Below, piece by piece: positions 27,991-36,674 of a stretch of DNA of 59,077 nucleotides. Source of the stretch: Frankia canadensis (GTDB taxonomy: Bacteria; Actinomycetota; Actinomycetes; Frankiales; Frankiaceae); the NCBI RefSeq assembly GCF_900197875.1, contig NZ_FZMO01000090.1:1-59077 (forward strand). Reading direction: 5' to 3'. The position numbers and the translations under genes are program-made. Below the pieces are notes generated by a model that did not search any database, was not told where the DNA came from, and saw only the letters and a list, made by a program, of their open reading frames with translations. Numbering within the stretch: the stretch's first letter is position 1; the number at the start of each line of letters is the position of its first letter.

Positions 27991-28339
27991 CGGGCGCCGG
28001 CCCCCGCCGCCCGCTGCCCGTCCTTGACGCCGTCCCGTCGAACGTCCGGGTGGACACGAGACCCCGGCGCCGCATCGACGGCGAGCGGTGCGACGGCGTG
28101 AGCGCAACAGAGTACGGCACGAGCCCGTGTCGGCGCCCGATCGCCCGGGGTCATGTCGCTGCCAAAGTGGCAGGTCAAGCACGCCGGCACACCCGTTGTG
28201 CAAAGATAGGCCGGCATGTCACCCGGAAGCCACCGGAAAGTGCTATTCGGTTGCTTTGCCGGACCTTAGGCGTTTTGCTCTGAGACGCCAAGGACAGACC
28301 CGCAAGATTGGTCGTACCCGGACAAAAAGGGAGGCCGCC
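27991..28339. other. Intergenic region upstream of the zinc-ribbon gene
   Basis: About 350 bases with somewhat lower GC from 28190 to 28330 (for example ATTCGGTTGCTTTGCC and GACAAAAAGGGAGG), a likely promoter region. The GGGAGG at 28329-28334 is the ribosome site of the next gene. No gene or RNA is evident. Confidence 0.4.
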
Positions 28340-28798
28340 TTGTCGTCTCGATGGAGCGCGAGGAGACGTGCGCGGAGATCACACCCCGGCGTCCCCACCC
28401 TGGAGGCGACACGCACCCCGTCGCCGCTGGTGCCCGCCGCGGTGTCCTGCCGCCGCCCGCCGATCCGGCGCATCGAGGTGGACGGCGACTGGCGCCGCTG
28501 CGGCGCGGGTGAGGGTGGCTGCGGCGTTCTCCTCCCGCTCAGCCAGCTCGTCTGCCCGCGCTGTGGACAGACGAACCGGGAGGACCTGCTGCCGCTGAAC
28601 ATCCGCCGCCTGCTCCCCACCCACGACGCGTACGACCACGCCGTGGCGGTACTGCGCGGCACCTGGGCCGAGGCCGCCATGCCCACGTGGACCGGCGGAC
28701 CCGAGACGCTCGCCATCACCGCAGGGGCCTCCGGTGAGACCGAGCCGGTTGGCGGCGCACCGACCGGCCTCCCGTTGGCCGCCCCCTCGGCCGACTGA
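28340..28798 (+). CDS. Small zinc-ribbon hypothetical protein
   Basis: A 152-residue protein of unknown function. Residues ~50-80 contain paired cysteines RRCGAGEGGCG and VCPRCGQTN, a probable zinc ribbon, followed by LLPLNIRRLLPTHDAYDHAV; both ends are Arg/Ala/Gly-rich. TTG 28340 has GGGAGG 5 bases upstream and is the best start; the frame is open further upstream but without conserved features. It lies just left of the hydrogenase genes, but facing the leftward hypAB unit, so a tie to hydrogenase assembly is not shown. Confidence 0.55.
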   Translation: MSSRWSARRRARRSHPGVPTLEATRTPSPLVPAAVSCRRPPIRRIEVDGDWRRCGAGEGGCGVLLPLSQLVCPRCGQTNREDLLPLNIRRLLPTHDAYDHAVAVLRGTWAEAAMPTWTGGPETLAITAGASGETEPVGGAPTGLPLAAPSAD

Positions 28799-28826
28799 GC
28801 CGACTAAGCCGACCAGGCCGACCAGG
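28791..28826. repeat. Four tandem 9-bp repeats across a stop codon
   Basis: Units CCGACTGAG, CCGACTAAG, CCGACCAGG, CCGACCAGG run across the end of the zinc-ribbon gene; the stop TGA is inside the first unit. Likely slippage. Confidence 0.75.
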
Positions 28827-28919
28827 CCGCGTCCTGGGTTGTGACCATCCCGGCCGCGGGAGCCGGGCCCGCCCAGGAAATCCCCGCCGCGTCGCCCGCG
28901 ACGGCGACCGCGAGGTGCG

Positions 28920-29084
28920 TCAGCAGGTCGCGTTCGGCGGGTACGGCGGGCAGGGCGGTGGCGGCGGCGGACAGCCGGCGCCGGTGGTGAGAAAACCGAC
29001 CGCGGCGACCGTGGCGACCGCGAGCATGACGCGGCCGCGCCGCGCGGGCGGCGCAACGGATGAATTTCTGACAGGTGGGCGCAT
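28920..29084 (-). CDS. Possible small exported protein downstream of hypB
   Basis: A possible 54-residue protein: basic N-terminus, a hydrophobic segment (VMLAVATVAAVGFLTTGAG) and a Cys/Pro-rich end (CPPPPPPCPPYPPNATC). The segment could be a lipoprotein signal with an imperfect lipobox before Cys. GGAAGG lies about 10 bases before ATG 29084. It is codirectional with hypA-hypB. I recognise no family; it may not be translated. Confidence 0.35.
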   Translation of the reverse strand: MRPPVRNSSVAPPARRGRVMLAVATVAAVGFLTTGAGCPPPPPPCPPYPPNATC

Positions 29085-29266
29085 TGTTGTTTGACCTTCC
29101 CGACGTTCCGCCATCCCGATCGGATTTTTTGTATCGGATCGATCAGCAATAGCGAAAGCGACGCGCCGGGGGGCGTCGACAATCATGAAAATCTCGCCAC
29201 AACAGTGTTCCGGGTAAGGAGGAACATCGACCCACGGTCCACGCCAGGCCGACCAGAGGCCCGGAA

Positions 29267-30025
29267 TCAGCCCACTTCCGTCGACGGACCAAGGCCCTGG
29301 GAAGACTGGACAAGCCAGTCGCACCAGGCATCCACACCCGCGCCGGTCCGGGAACTGAGCATCCGCACGCCCACTCCTGGATGGACGGCGTCGAGATTGC
29401 GCCGGAACGCCGGCAGATCAAAATCGAGGTACGGCAGCAGGTCAATCTTGTTGACCAGGACGAGATCGACCGCCCGGAACATTACCGGATATTTGAGCGG
29501 CTTCTCCTCCCCCTCGGTGACCGAGAAGACCATGACCCGCCGGTCCTCGCCGACGGCGAACTCGGCCGGGCACACCAGGTTCCCGACGTTCTCGATGAGG
29601 ACCAGGTCGAGATCGGCGAGCGGCAGCCGGGGCAGCGCCGAGGCGATCATCGGCGCGTCCAGGTGGCACTCGCCGCCGAAGCCGTTGCCCGTGTTCACCA
29701 GGCTGATCGACGCGCCGAGCCCCGCGAGCCGGTCGGCGTCGAGGCTGGTCTCGATGTCCCCTTCGATGACGCCGATCCGACGGCGCGGCGCCAGCCGGCG
29801 CAGCGTCTCGACGAGCAGGGTGGTCTTGCCGGCGCCGGGCCCCGACATCAGGTTGACGACGGTGACACCGGCCGCGTCGAACGCGTCCCGGTTCGCCCGG
29901 GCGGCACGCTCGTTCTCGCCGAGGATCCGCTCCAGTACCTCGACCCGCTCGGTGGCGGTTCCGTACCGCGAGTGATCCGGGTGCGGATGGTCGTGATCGG
30001 TCCCGTGGGCGTGGAATCGGCCCAT
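29267..30025 (-). CDS. hypB: Hydrogenase nickel incorporation GTPase HypB
   Basis: A 252-residue SIMIBI-class GTPase that delivers Ni to the hydrogenase large subunit. Features: His-rich N-terminus HAHGTDHDHPHPDHSRYG for nickel storage; Walker A MSGPGAGKTT; GDIETSLDADRL; the metal-binding GGECHLDAPM with the Cys-His pair of the dimer site; ENVGNLVCPAEF; and NKIDLLPY as guanine specificity loop. Starts one base after the hypA stop (TGAGATG), so translation is coupled. Acts in the cytosol together with HypA. Confidence 0.96.
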   Translation of the reverse strand: MGRFHAHGTDHDHPHPDHSRYGTATERVEVLERILGENERAARANRDAFDAAGVTVVNLMSGPGAGKTTLLVETLRRLAPRRRIGVIEGDIETSLDADRLAGLGASISLVNTGNGFGGECHLDAPMIASALPRLPLADLDLVLIENVGNLVCPAEFAVGEDRRVMVFSVTEGEEKPLKYPVMFRAVDLVLVNKIDLLPYLDFDLPAFRRNLDAVHPGVGVRMLSSRTGAGVDAWCDWLVQSSQGLGPSTEVG

Positions 30026-30026
30026 C

Positions 30027-30383
30027 TCATGCCTCCACCGGCTCCGTCGCCACCTCGAACGAGACGACGAGGAACTCCTCGCCGCTGACCAGCTCCACAT
30101 CGGCCCCGCCGCAGCCGGCGCAGCGCAGCACCGGCCGGTCGAGCTCGCTGTGGGTCCCACACGCGCGGCAGCGCACGACCGCGGGCACGCTCTGGACCTC
30201 CAGCACCGACCCGGCCAGCGGATCGACCGAGTCGTCCTGCATCAGGCGCCAGCAGTAGGCGAGGGTGTCGGGCACCACCTGGCGCAGGGCGCCGACCCGC
30301 AGCCGCACCCGGATCACCCGTCTGCCGGCGGCATGCCGGCGCACGATGTCCGCGACCGAGCGGCACAGCGACAGCTCGTGCAT
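30027..30383 (-). CDS. hypA: Hydrogenase nickel chaperone HypA
   Basis: A 118-residue protein with the N-terminal MHE nickel site (MHELSLCRSVADIVRRH) and a zinc site of two CxxC pairs (VRCRACGTHSE and LRCAGCGGAD). Length and motifs match HypA. It hands Ni to HypB/hydrogenase. It is transcribed divergently from hupS and directly ahead of hypB. Confidence 0.95.
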   Translation of the reverse strand: MHELSLCRSVADIVRRHAAGRRVIRVRLRVGALRQVVPDTLAYCWRLMQDDSVDPLAGSVLEVQSVPAVVRCRACGTHSELDRPVLRCAGCGGADVELVSGEEFLVVSFEVATEPVEA

Positions 30384-30567
30384 CGCCGTTGCACCTCCCG
30401 CTCCCGCCGACAGCGGACCCACTGTCACCGCCGCCGGCGGCCAGCGGCAAACGTCACCCCGCGTAGGTGGCAGCCTCCGCACACGGCCCATCGGTGACGG
30501 CGCCGTGGCGACATAGCGTCGCCGCCATCGGCCGGCAGACGTCGGGCCATCCGAGGAAGGACCATCG
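30384..30567. promoter_or_regulatory. Divergent hypA / hupS promoter region
   Basis: 184 bases that must hold both promoters of the hydrogenase island. An inverted repeat GGCGAC-ATAGC-GTCGCC (30507-30523) lies about 45 bases before hupS and could be a regulator site. GAGGAAGG (about 30553) is the hupS ribosome site. No recognised operator. Confidence 0.4.
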
Positions 30568-31539
30568 ATGTCATCCGTGCTCTGGTTGCAGGGCGGGGCG
30601 TGCGGCGGCAACACGATGTCGTTCCTGAACGCCGCGGAGCCCACCGTCATCGACCTGATCAGCGACTTCGGTCTGGACCTCGTCTGGCATCCGTCGCTGA
30701 GCCCGCAGGAGGGCGCGCAGGCCCGCGCCCTGCTCCAGGACTGCGCCCAGGGCACCCGGCCCGTCGACATCCTCGTCTTCGAGGGCTCGGTCATCCGCGG
30801 CCCGGACGGGCGGGGGACGTTCAACGAGTTCGCCGGGCGGCCGATGCAGGACTGGCTGCGCGACCTGACCGCCCAGGCGCAGGTGGTGGTGGCGCTCGGG
30901 GACTGCGCCGCCTGGGGCGGCCTGCCGGCGACCGAGCCGAACCCGACGGACTCGACCGGCCTGCAGTTCCACCGGCGCGTCCCGGGCGGCTTCCTCGGTT
31001 CGGGGTTCCGGTCGCGCTCGGGCCTGCCCGTCGTCAACGTGCCGGGCTGCCCGGCCCATCCGGACTGGATCACCCAGATCCTGGTGGCGCTGGCCACTGG
31101 CCGAGCCGCCGACATCGAGCTCGACGACCTGCACCGGCCGAAGACGTTCTTCACCTCGTTCACCCACACCGGTTGCAGCCGCAACCAGTACTTCGAGTAC
31201 AAGCAGTCGACGCTGTCCTTCGGGGACGGGACACGGCAGGGCTGCCTGTTCTACGAGTTCGGCTGCCGCGGGCCGATGACGCACTCCCCCTGCAACCGGA
31301 TCCTGTGGAACCGGCAGTCGTCGAAGACGCGGGCCGGCATGCCGTGCATCGGCTGCACCGAACCCGAGTTCCCGTTCTTCGATCTCGCCCCGGGCACGGT
31401 GTTCCGCACCCAGAAGGTCGCCGGGGTGATCCCGCGGGAGGTGCCCGAGGGCAGCGGCCACGCCACCTACCTGGCCCAGGCCGCCGCCTCCCGGGTCGCG
31501 GCCCCGCCGTGGTCGAAGAAGGACATGTTCGTCGTCTGA
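30568..31539 (+). CDS. hupS: [NiFe] hydrogenase small subunit, group 2a-like
   Basis: A 323-residue electron-transfer subunit carrying FeS clusters. It begins VLWLQGGACGGNTMSFLNA, lacks the twin-arginine signal of membrane group 1 enzymes, and has the C-terminal cluster ligands in HTGCSRNQYFEYKQ, GCLFYEFGCRGPMTHSPCN and GMPCIGCTEPEFPFFD. This combination matches the soluble high-affinity uptake hydrogenases (group 2a, HucS of mycobacteria, HupS of Frankia and cyanobacteria) as I recall them. It passes electrons from H2 oxidised by HupL to an acceptor. First gene of the rightward operon. Confidence 0.93.
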   Translation: MSSVLWLQGGACGGNTMSFLNAAEPTVIDLISDFGLDLVWHPSLSPQEGAQARALLQDCAQGTRPVDILVFEGSVIRGPDGRGTFNEFAGRPMQDWLRDLTAQAQVVVALGDCAAWGGLPATEPNPTDSTGLQFHRRVPGGFLGSGFRSRSGLPVVNVPGCPAHPDWITQILVALATGRAADIELDDLHRPKTFFTSFTHTGCSRNQYFEYKQSTLSFGDGTRQGCLFYEFGCRGPMTHSPCNRILWNRQSSKTRAGMPCIGCTEPEFPFFDLAPGTVFRTQKVAGVIPREVPEGSGHATYLAQAAASRVAAPPWSKKDMFVV

Positions 31540-31569
31540 TCCGGACGACGACCCGCGTCCACCACACGG

Positions 31570-31658
31570 CCGGCACAGCGCGACCGGCACCGCACGGCAC
31601 GACCGGCACAGCACCACTGGCACAGCACGACTGGCACAGCACGACTGGCACAGCCGCG
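31570..31658 (+). repeat. Tandem ~14-bp repeats between hupS and hupL
   Basis: Five to six near-copies of CTGGCACAGCACGA (perfect or one to three changes; exact copies at 31617-31630 and 31631-31644) fill most of the 147-base gap between the two structural genes. One early unit is lengthened to 19 bases. Could affect the S:L expression ratio through mRNA structure, or be neutral slippage. Confidence 0.85.
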
Positions 31659-31686
31659 AGAAACGACAGGGAGAGGTGCGCGGGCG

Positions 31687-33294
31687 ATGACGACCGTCGA
31701 TCTCAACGTCAGCCCGATGGGGCGGGTGGAGGGCGACCTCGACGTCCGGGTCACGATCGACGACGGAGTGGTCAGCTCGGCCTGGACCTCGGCGGCGATG
31801 TTCCGCGGCCTCGAGATCATCCTGCGGGGCAAGGACCCGCAGGCCGGCCTGATCGTCACCCCGCGGATCTGCGGGATCTGCGGCGGCAGCCACCTGTACA
31901 AGGCGGCGTACGCGCTCGACGTCGCCTGGCACACCGAGCTGCCCCCGGGCGCGACGCTGGTCCGCAACATCGCGCAGGCCTGCGAGACGCTGCAGAGCAT
32001 CCCGCGCGGCTTCTACGCGCTGTTCGCCATCGACCTCACCCACCGCCGCCATGCCGCAAGCCCTCTGTACGAGGAGGCGGTGCGGCGGTTCACCCCGTTC
32101 ACCGGTTCCAGCTACGGCCCGGGGGTGGTGTTGTCCGCGGCGCCGGTGGAGATCTACGCGATCTTCGGCGGCCAGTGGCCGCACTCGAGCTTCATGGTGC
32201 CCGGCGGCGTGATCGGCGCGCCGACACTCGCGGACGTGACCAGGGCGACCGCGATCCTCGAGCACTGGCGCTCGGAGTGGCTGGAGAAGCGCTGGCTCGG
32301 CTGCTCGGTGGACCGCTGGCTGGCCAACCGCAGCTGGGCGGACGTGCTCGCCTGGATCTACGAGAACGAGTCCCAGCACGACAGCGACTGCGGCTTCTTC
32401 CTGCGCTACTGCCTCGACGTCGGTCTGGACCGCTATGGCCAGGGCACCGGCGACTACCTGGCGTCCGGCACGTACTTCGACCCGGAGCTCTACGCCCGGC
32501 CGACGATCGAGGGGCGCGGCGCGGCGCTCATCAGCCGCTCCGGCGTGTACGCGGACGGCGCGTATCACCCGTTCGACCAGGCCAGGGTCCGCGAGGACGT
32601 CACCCACTCGTACTACCGGGGCAGCGCCGCGCACCATCCGTTCGAGGGCGAGACGGATCCGATCGATCCCGAGCGGGGCCGGGAGGCGGGCAAGTACAGC
32701 TGGGCGAAGTCGCCCCGCTACGACGTTCCCGACCTGGGCGTGCGCCCGCTGGAGGCTGGCCCGCTGGCCCGCCGTGTCGCCGCCGCCGCGCCGGACGCCG
32801 CCGCCCATCAGGACCACGACCCGCTGTTCGGGGACATCCTCGCGACGATCGGACCGTCGGTGATGGTCCGCGTCCTCGCCCGGATGCACGAGGCGGCCCG
32901 CACCTACCGCTGGGTCCGCGGCTGGCTCGACCAGCTTGACCTGCACGCGCCGTTCCACGTTCCGGCGCCCGAGCTCGCCGACGGCCGCGGTTTCGGCGCG
33001 ACGGAGGCGGCCCGCGGGTCGCTCGCGGACTGGATCGTCCTGGAGCGCGGCAGGATCGCGAACTACCAGGTCATCACGCCCACCGCCTGGAACATCGGCC
33101 CCCGTGACGGGGACGGGACCCCCGGCCCGATCGAGGCCGCCCTCGTCGGCACCCCGGTCGCCGATCCCAGCGACCCGGTCGAGCTCGGCCATGTGGCCCG
33201 CAGCTTCGACTCCTGCCTGGTCTGCACCGTGCACGCCTTCGACGGCCGCACCGGCCGCGAACTGAGCCGCTTCACCCTGGGCGAGTCCGCTTGA
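31687..33294 (+). CDS. hupL: [NiFe] hydrogenase large subunit, group 2a-like
   Basis: A 535-residue catalytic subunit. The NiFe site ligands are the N-terminal RICGICGGSH (C62, C65) and the C-terminal DSCLVCTVH (C510, C513; His 516). A C-terminal extension of 19 residues follows that His, as expected for a precursor cut by the neighbouring maturation protease. Blocks RVEGDLDVRVTI, GGQWPHSSFMVPGGV and WNIGPRDGDGTPGPIE match group 2a (HucL-like) enzymes. Oxidises H2, likely traces of atmospheric or nitrogenase-derived H2. Stop overlaps the next start (TTGA). Confidence 0.95.
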   Translation: MTTVDLNVSPMGRVEGDLDVRVTIDDGVVSSAWTSAAMFRGLEIILRGKDPQAGLIVTPRICGICGGSHLYKAAYALDVAWHTELPPGATLVRNIAQACETLQSIPRGFYALFAIDLTHRRHAASPLYEEAVRRFTPFTGSSYGPGVVLSAAPVEIYAIFGGQWPHSSFMVPGGVIGAPTLADVTRATAILEHWRSEWLEKRWLGCSVDRWLANRSWADVLAWIYENESQHDSDCGFFLRYCLDVGLDRYGQGTGDYLASGTYFDPELYARPTIEGRGAALISRSGVYADGAYHPFDQARVREDVTHSYYRGSAAHHPFEGETDPIDPERGREAGKYSWAKSPRYDVPDLGVRPLEAGPLARRVAAAAPDAAAHQDHDPLFGDILATIGPSVMVRVLARMHEAARTYRWVRGWLDQLDLHAPFHVPAPELADGRGFGATEAARGSLADWIVLERGRIANYQVITPTAWNIGPRDGDGTPGPIEAALVGTPVADPSDPVELGHVARSFDSCLVCTVHAFDGRTGRELSRFTLGESA

Positions 33295-33890
33295 CCCGGG
33301 AACCGGCACGGACGCGGGCGGGGGTCCCCTCTTCGGCGGCCCCGTCTCCAGCGGCCGTGTCACCGGCCGTCCCGTCGCCGGCGCGGCGTTTCGACCCGCC
33401 CGGCGTCACCCCGCCGACCTGCGCCGCGGCCGTCATCGGCTGCGGGAACCCGCTGCGCGGCGACGACGGGGTCGGCCCGATCCTCATCCGGCGGCTCGCC
33501 GAGGCCGGTGTCCCCGCCGGCGTGCGCCTCGTCGACGGCGGCACCGCCGGCCTGGACACGGCATTCGCGATGCGCGGGGCCCGGCGGGTGCTGCTCGTCG
33601 ACGCCGCCCGCACGGGGGCCGCCCCCGGCACCGTCTGCCGTGTCCCCGCGGCCGAGCTCGTCGACCTGCCGTTGCACCTGCCGCAGCCGCACGCGGTGCG
33701 CTGGGACCAGGCGCTGGCGTTCGGGCGCTGGCTGCTCGGCGAGGACTACCCGAGGGACGTCACCGTCTACCTGATCGAGGCCGCGACGCTCGAGCCCGGC
33801 GCCCCCCTGAGCCCGCCCGTGCTCCGCGCGCTGGAACGGGTCCGCGGACTGATCGTCGACGAGCTCGCCGGGGAGGCCGGGCATGGCTGA
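33291..33890 (+). CDS. hupD: Hydrogenase maturation endopeptidase (HupD/HyaD family)
   Basis: About 199 residues including a ~45-residue Ala/Pro-rich N-terminal stretch. The protease fold shows GCGNPLRGDDGVGPILIRRL with the nickel-sensing Asp, LVDGGTAGLD, VLLVDAARTG and the His of LPQPHAVRWDQALA. It removes the C-terminal peptide of HupL after Ni insertion. TTG 33291 overlaps the hupL stop as TTGA and suggests coupling; GTG 33357 is a shorter alternative that fits the family length better. Confidence 0.9.
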   Translation: MTREPARTRAGVPSSAAPSPAAVSPAVPSPARRFDPPGVTPPTCAAAVIGCGNPLRGDDGVGPILIRRLAEAGVPAGVRLVDGGTAGLDTAFAMRGARRVLLVDAARTGAAPGTVCRVPAAELVDLPLHLPQPHAVRWDQALAFGRWLLGEDYPRDVTVYLIEAATLEPGAPLSPPVLRALERVRGLIVDELAGEAGHG

Positions 33891-35124
33891 GACGTTTCCG
33901 CGCCTGGCGCGTCCGCAGCCGGTCGGCGTGTTCCCGCTGCCCGCTGGATTCCTGCTGGTCCCGGACGGGGAGGACACCGCCGGGGTGCGCCGGTCGCTCG
34001 CCGCCGGCCGGCGGCCGGACGCCTGGCCGGCGCGGCTGCGCCCGCTGGAGCTCGCCTACCGGGGCGAGATCGCCGCCGCGGCCGCCGCCCTCGACGGCGA
34101 CGATCCCGTGACCCGCTACAACCGGTTCGTGCTGCGCCCGCAGGACGCGCGGGACGAGGATCCGGCCGCGGTGCGCGCGGCGCTCGGCCCGGAGCTGGGC
34201 GCGCTCGTCGACGTGGTCCGCTTCGCCCTCGGCGAGCTGGCCGAACCGCCGCCGACCGACGCCGCCACCGGGGAGGTCGCGGCGCTCGTGCACGCCGCGC
34301 GGGCCGCGCACGCCATGGCCGCCGACCGGCCGGCGGACGCGGCGTCGTCGCTGGGGCTCGCCATCGACGAGGCGGCGCGGGCGGGCGCCGCCGGACTCGC
34401 CGCGCAGCTGCTGTCCACCGCCGCGGACCTGCGCCGGGCGGTCGAGGGACCGACCGACGCCGTGCTCGCGGGGCTCGCCGCCGCCGCCGACGCGCTGGAC
34501 GGCACCGACCTCGCGATCGCCCGCGCCGAGCTGCGCCTGGCCCTCGGCTCGGCCCACCAGGAACGGGCCGGCGAGGACCCGGAACACCTGCGTCACGCCG
34601 CCGGGCAGTACCTGGCCGCGCTGCGGCTGGTCAGCGTGGACAGCGCACCCGAGGTGTTCGCGTCCGCGCAGGTCAACCTGGCCACGGCCTACCTGGCGAT
34701 GCCGATGCGCCAGGCGTCGGACCAGCTGCGCGTCGGGGTCGCCATCGCCGGCCTGCGCACCGCGCTCGGCGTCTACACCGCGCGGGCCCACCCGCGGCAC
34801 TGGGCCAGCACCCAGCTGAACCTGGCGAACGCCCTGGTCGGGGTGCCGTCGGGGCATCGGCGGGACAACCTGGTCGAGGCCGTCGGCCGCTACCAGCAGG
34901 TCCTCGCCGTGCGCGATCCGCGGACCGACCCCCTCGGCCATGCCCGGGCCCTGGCCGGTCAGGGCAACGCGCTGGCCCACCTCGGCGCGCTGGACAAGGC
35001 CGCCGGGGTCCTCACCCGCGCCCGAGCGGCCTTCGAGCGGTGCGGCGCCCACGACGAGGCGAACGCCGTGTCCGGCCTGCTCACCGAGGTCGCCGCCCGC
35101 CGTGGCACCGGCAACGGCACGTGA
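33883..35124 (+). CDS. TPR-like helical protein of the hydrogenase operon
   Basis: A 413-residue Ala/Leu-rich protein, predicted all-helical with tetratricopeptide-like repeats: HAARAAHAMAADRPADAASS, AQVNLATAYLAMPMRQASDQ, STQLNLANALVGVPSGHRR and LAGQGNALAHLGALDKAAG. The first ~60 residues (VGVFPLPAGFLLVPDG) are not TPR. ATG overlaps the hupD stop. TPR proteins occur in group 2a-type operons of actinobacteria; an assembly or partner-docking role is plausible but unproven. No membrane segment. Confidence 0.75.
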   Translation: MAETFPRLARPQPVGVFPLPAGFLLVPDGEDTAGVRRSLAAGRRPDAWPARLRPLELAYRGEIAAAAAALDGDDPVTRYNRFVLRPQDARDEDPAAVRAALGPELGALVDVVRFALGELAEPPPTDAATGEVAALVHAARAAHAMAADRPADAASSLGLAIDEAARAGAAGLAAQLLSTAADLRRAVEGPTDAVLAGLAAAADALDGTDLAIARAELRLALGSAHQERAGEDPEHLRHAAGQYLAALRLVSVDSAPEVFASAQVNLATAYLAMPMRQASDQLRVGVAIAGLRTALGVYTARAHPRHWASTQLNLANALVGVPSGHRRDNLVEAVGRYQQVLAVRDPRTDPLGHARALAGQGNALAHLGALDKAAGVLTRARAAFERCGAHDEANAVSGLLTEVAARRGTGNGT

Positions 35125-35162
35125 GGCCGGCGGCCCGCCGCCAGCGAAAGGAGCATGACGCG

Positions 35163-35441
35163 ATGTGCCTGGGCATCCCGGGACGGATCACCGAGATCTG
35201 GGACGACCGCGGCACCCGGATGGCGCTCGTCGACTTCGGCGGCGCCACCCGCACGAGCTGCCTGGCCTATCTGCCCGGCGCCGCCGTCGGCGACTACACG
35301 ATCATCCATGCCGGGTTCGCGCTCGCCGTCGTCGACGAGGAGGCCGCGCATCGCACCCTCGCGACGTTCCGCGAGCTCGGCCTGCTCGACGAGATGCGCC
35401 GCCAGCTCGCCGCGCCCCGCGAGCGGGAGGCACGGCGGTGA
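35163..35441 (+). CDS. hypC: Hydrogenase assembly chaperone HypC
   Basis: A 92-residue chaperone starting [15 protein letters not shown], in which Cys2 (after Met removal) binds the Fe(CN)2CO unit and HypD. The OB-like core continues [20 protein letters not shown], and [17 protein letters not shown] is the family tail. AAGGAG lies 7 bases upstream of ATG 35163. Shares its stop with the hypD start. Confidence 0.95.
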   Translation: MCLGIPGRITEIWDDRGTRMALVDFGGATRTSCLAYLPGAAVGDYTIIHAGFALAVVDEEAAHRTLATFRELGLLDEMRRQLAAPREREARR

Positions 35442-36535
35442 GGTACCTGACCGAGTTCCACGACCCGGAGCTGGCGCGGCGGCTGCTGGACGACATCGCC
35501 GCCACCGCGACCCGTCGCTGGACCCTGATGGAGGTCTGCGGCGGCCAGACCCACTCGATCATCCGGCATGGGCTCGACCAGCTGCTCGCCGAGCAGGTCG
35601 AGTTCATCCACGGCCCCGGCTGCCCGGTGTGCGTCACCCCGCTGGAGATGATCGACCGGGCGCTGGCGATCGCCGCCCGACCCGAGGTGATCCTCTGCTC
35701 GTTCGGGGACATGCTCCGGGTCCCAGGTAGCGCCAGCGACCTGTTCACGGTGCGTGCCCACGGCGGCGACGTCCGGGTCGTCTACTCACCGCTCGACGCC
35801 GTCGGGCTCGCCGAGGCCAACCCCGACCGCCAGGTCGTGTTCTTCGCGGTCGGCTTCGAGACCACCGCCCCGGCGGCCGCGATGGCGGCGGTCACGGCGC
35901 GCCGGCGCCGGCTGGCGAACTTCTCCATGCTCGTCAGCCACGTGCTGGTGCCGCCGGCGATGCGGGCCGTCCTCGGCGCGCCCGACAACCGGGTCGCGGC
36001 CTTCCTCGCCGCCGGCCATGTGTGCACGGTGATGGGCACCGCGCAGTACGAGCCGCTGGTCGCGGCGCACCAGGTGCCGATCGTCGTCACCGGCTTCGAG
36101 CCGCTGGACCTGCTCGACGGCGTCCGCCAGGCCATCGGGCAGCTCGAGACGGGCCGGGCGGAGCTCGTCAACGCCTACCCCCGGGCGGTGCGCGCGGAGG
36201 GCAACCCGGCGGCGCTGGCGATGCTGCGGGAGGTGTTCACGGTCTGCGACCGCGCCTGGCGGGGCATCGGGGTGATCCCGTCGTCCGGCTGGCGACTCGC
36301 GCCCGACTGGGCGGACCTGGACGCGCAGACCCGCTTCGACGTCGCCGGCCTGACCGTCGCCGAGTCGGCGCACTGCCACAGCGGTGCGGTGCTGCAGGGC
36401 CGGCTGCGGCCACCGGACTGCCCGGCGTTCGGCACCCGCTGCACGCCGCGCCACCCCCTCGGCGCGACGATGGTCTCCGCGGAGGGCGCCTGCGCCGCCT
36501 ACTACCAGTACCGACGCCTCACCCCGGCACTGTGA
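35438..36535 (+). CDS. hypD: Hydrogenase Fe-cofactor assembly protein HypD
   Basis: A 365-residue FeS protein that with HypC assembles the Fe(CN)2CO moiety. Motifs: [16 protein letters not shown], the cysteine site [51 protein letters not shown], and cluster cysteines in [29 protein letters not shown] and [15 protein letters not shown] 35438 overlaps the hypC stop (GTGA). Confidence 0.96.
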   Translation: MRYLTEFHDPELARRLLDDIAATATRRWTLMEVCGGQTHSIIRHGLDQLLAEQVEFIHGPGCPVCVTPLEMIDRALAIAARPEVILCSFGDMLRVPGSASDLFTVRAHGGDVRVVYSPLDAVGLAEANPDRQVVFFAVGFETTAPAAAMAAVTARRRRLANFSMLVSHVLVPPAMRAVLGAPDNRVAAFLAAGHVCTVMGTAQYEPLVAAHQVPIVVTGFEPLDLLDGVRQAIGQLETGRAELVNAYPRAVRAEGNPAALAMLREVFTVCDRAWRGIGVIPSSGWRLAPDWADLDAQTRFDVAGLTVAESAHCHSGAVLQGRLRPPDCPAFGTRCTPRHPLGATMVSAEGACAAYYQYRRLTPAL

Positions 36536-36551
36536 CGCCGTGGCCGATCTG

Positions 36552-36656
36552 ACCGGGGCCGACGTGAGGCGGTCCGCCCTCACCGGAGCCGACGTGACCG
36601 GAGCCGACGTGACCGGAGCCGACGTGACCGGAGCCGACGTGACCGGGGTGGACGTG
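36552..36656 (+). repeat. 15-bp tandem array between hypD and hypE (in-frame pentapeptide code)
   Basis: Seven units of 15 bases, four of them identical ACCGGAGCCGACGTG (36582-36641), the others with changes (36567-36581 most diverged). The unit keeps the hypE frame and would encode TGADV repeats, similar to pentapeptide-repeat coils. It lies between the hypD stop and the preferred hypE start. Confidence 0.9.
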
Positions 36657-36674
36657 GCCGGGTGGAGCTGTCCG

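Noticed and set aside
30571-33363. Minus-strand open frame of 930 codons across hupS-hupL
   Set aside because: Antisense shadow of two well-recognised hydrogenase subunits.
36552-36656. CRISPR array
   Set aside because: Repeats are 15 bp with no spacers and no cas genes; a simple tandem array.
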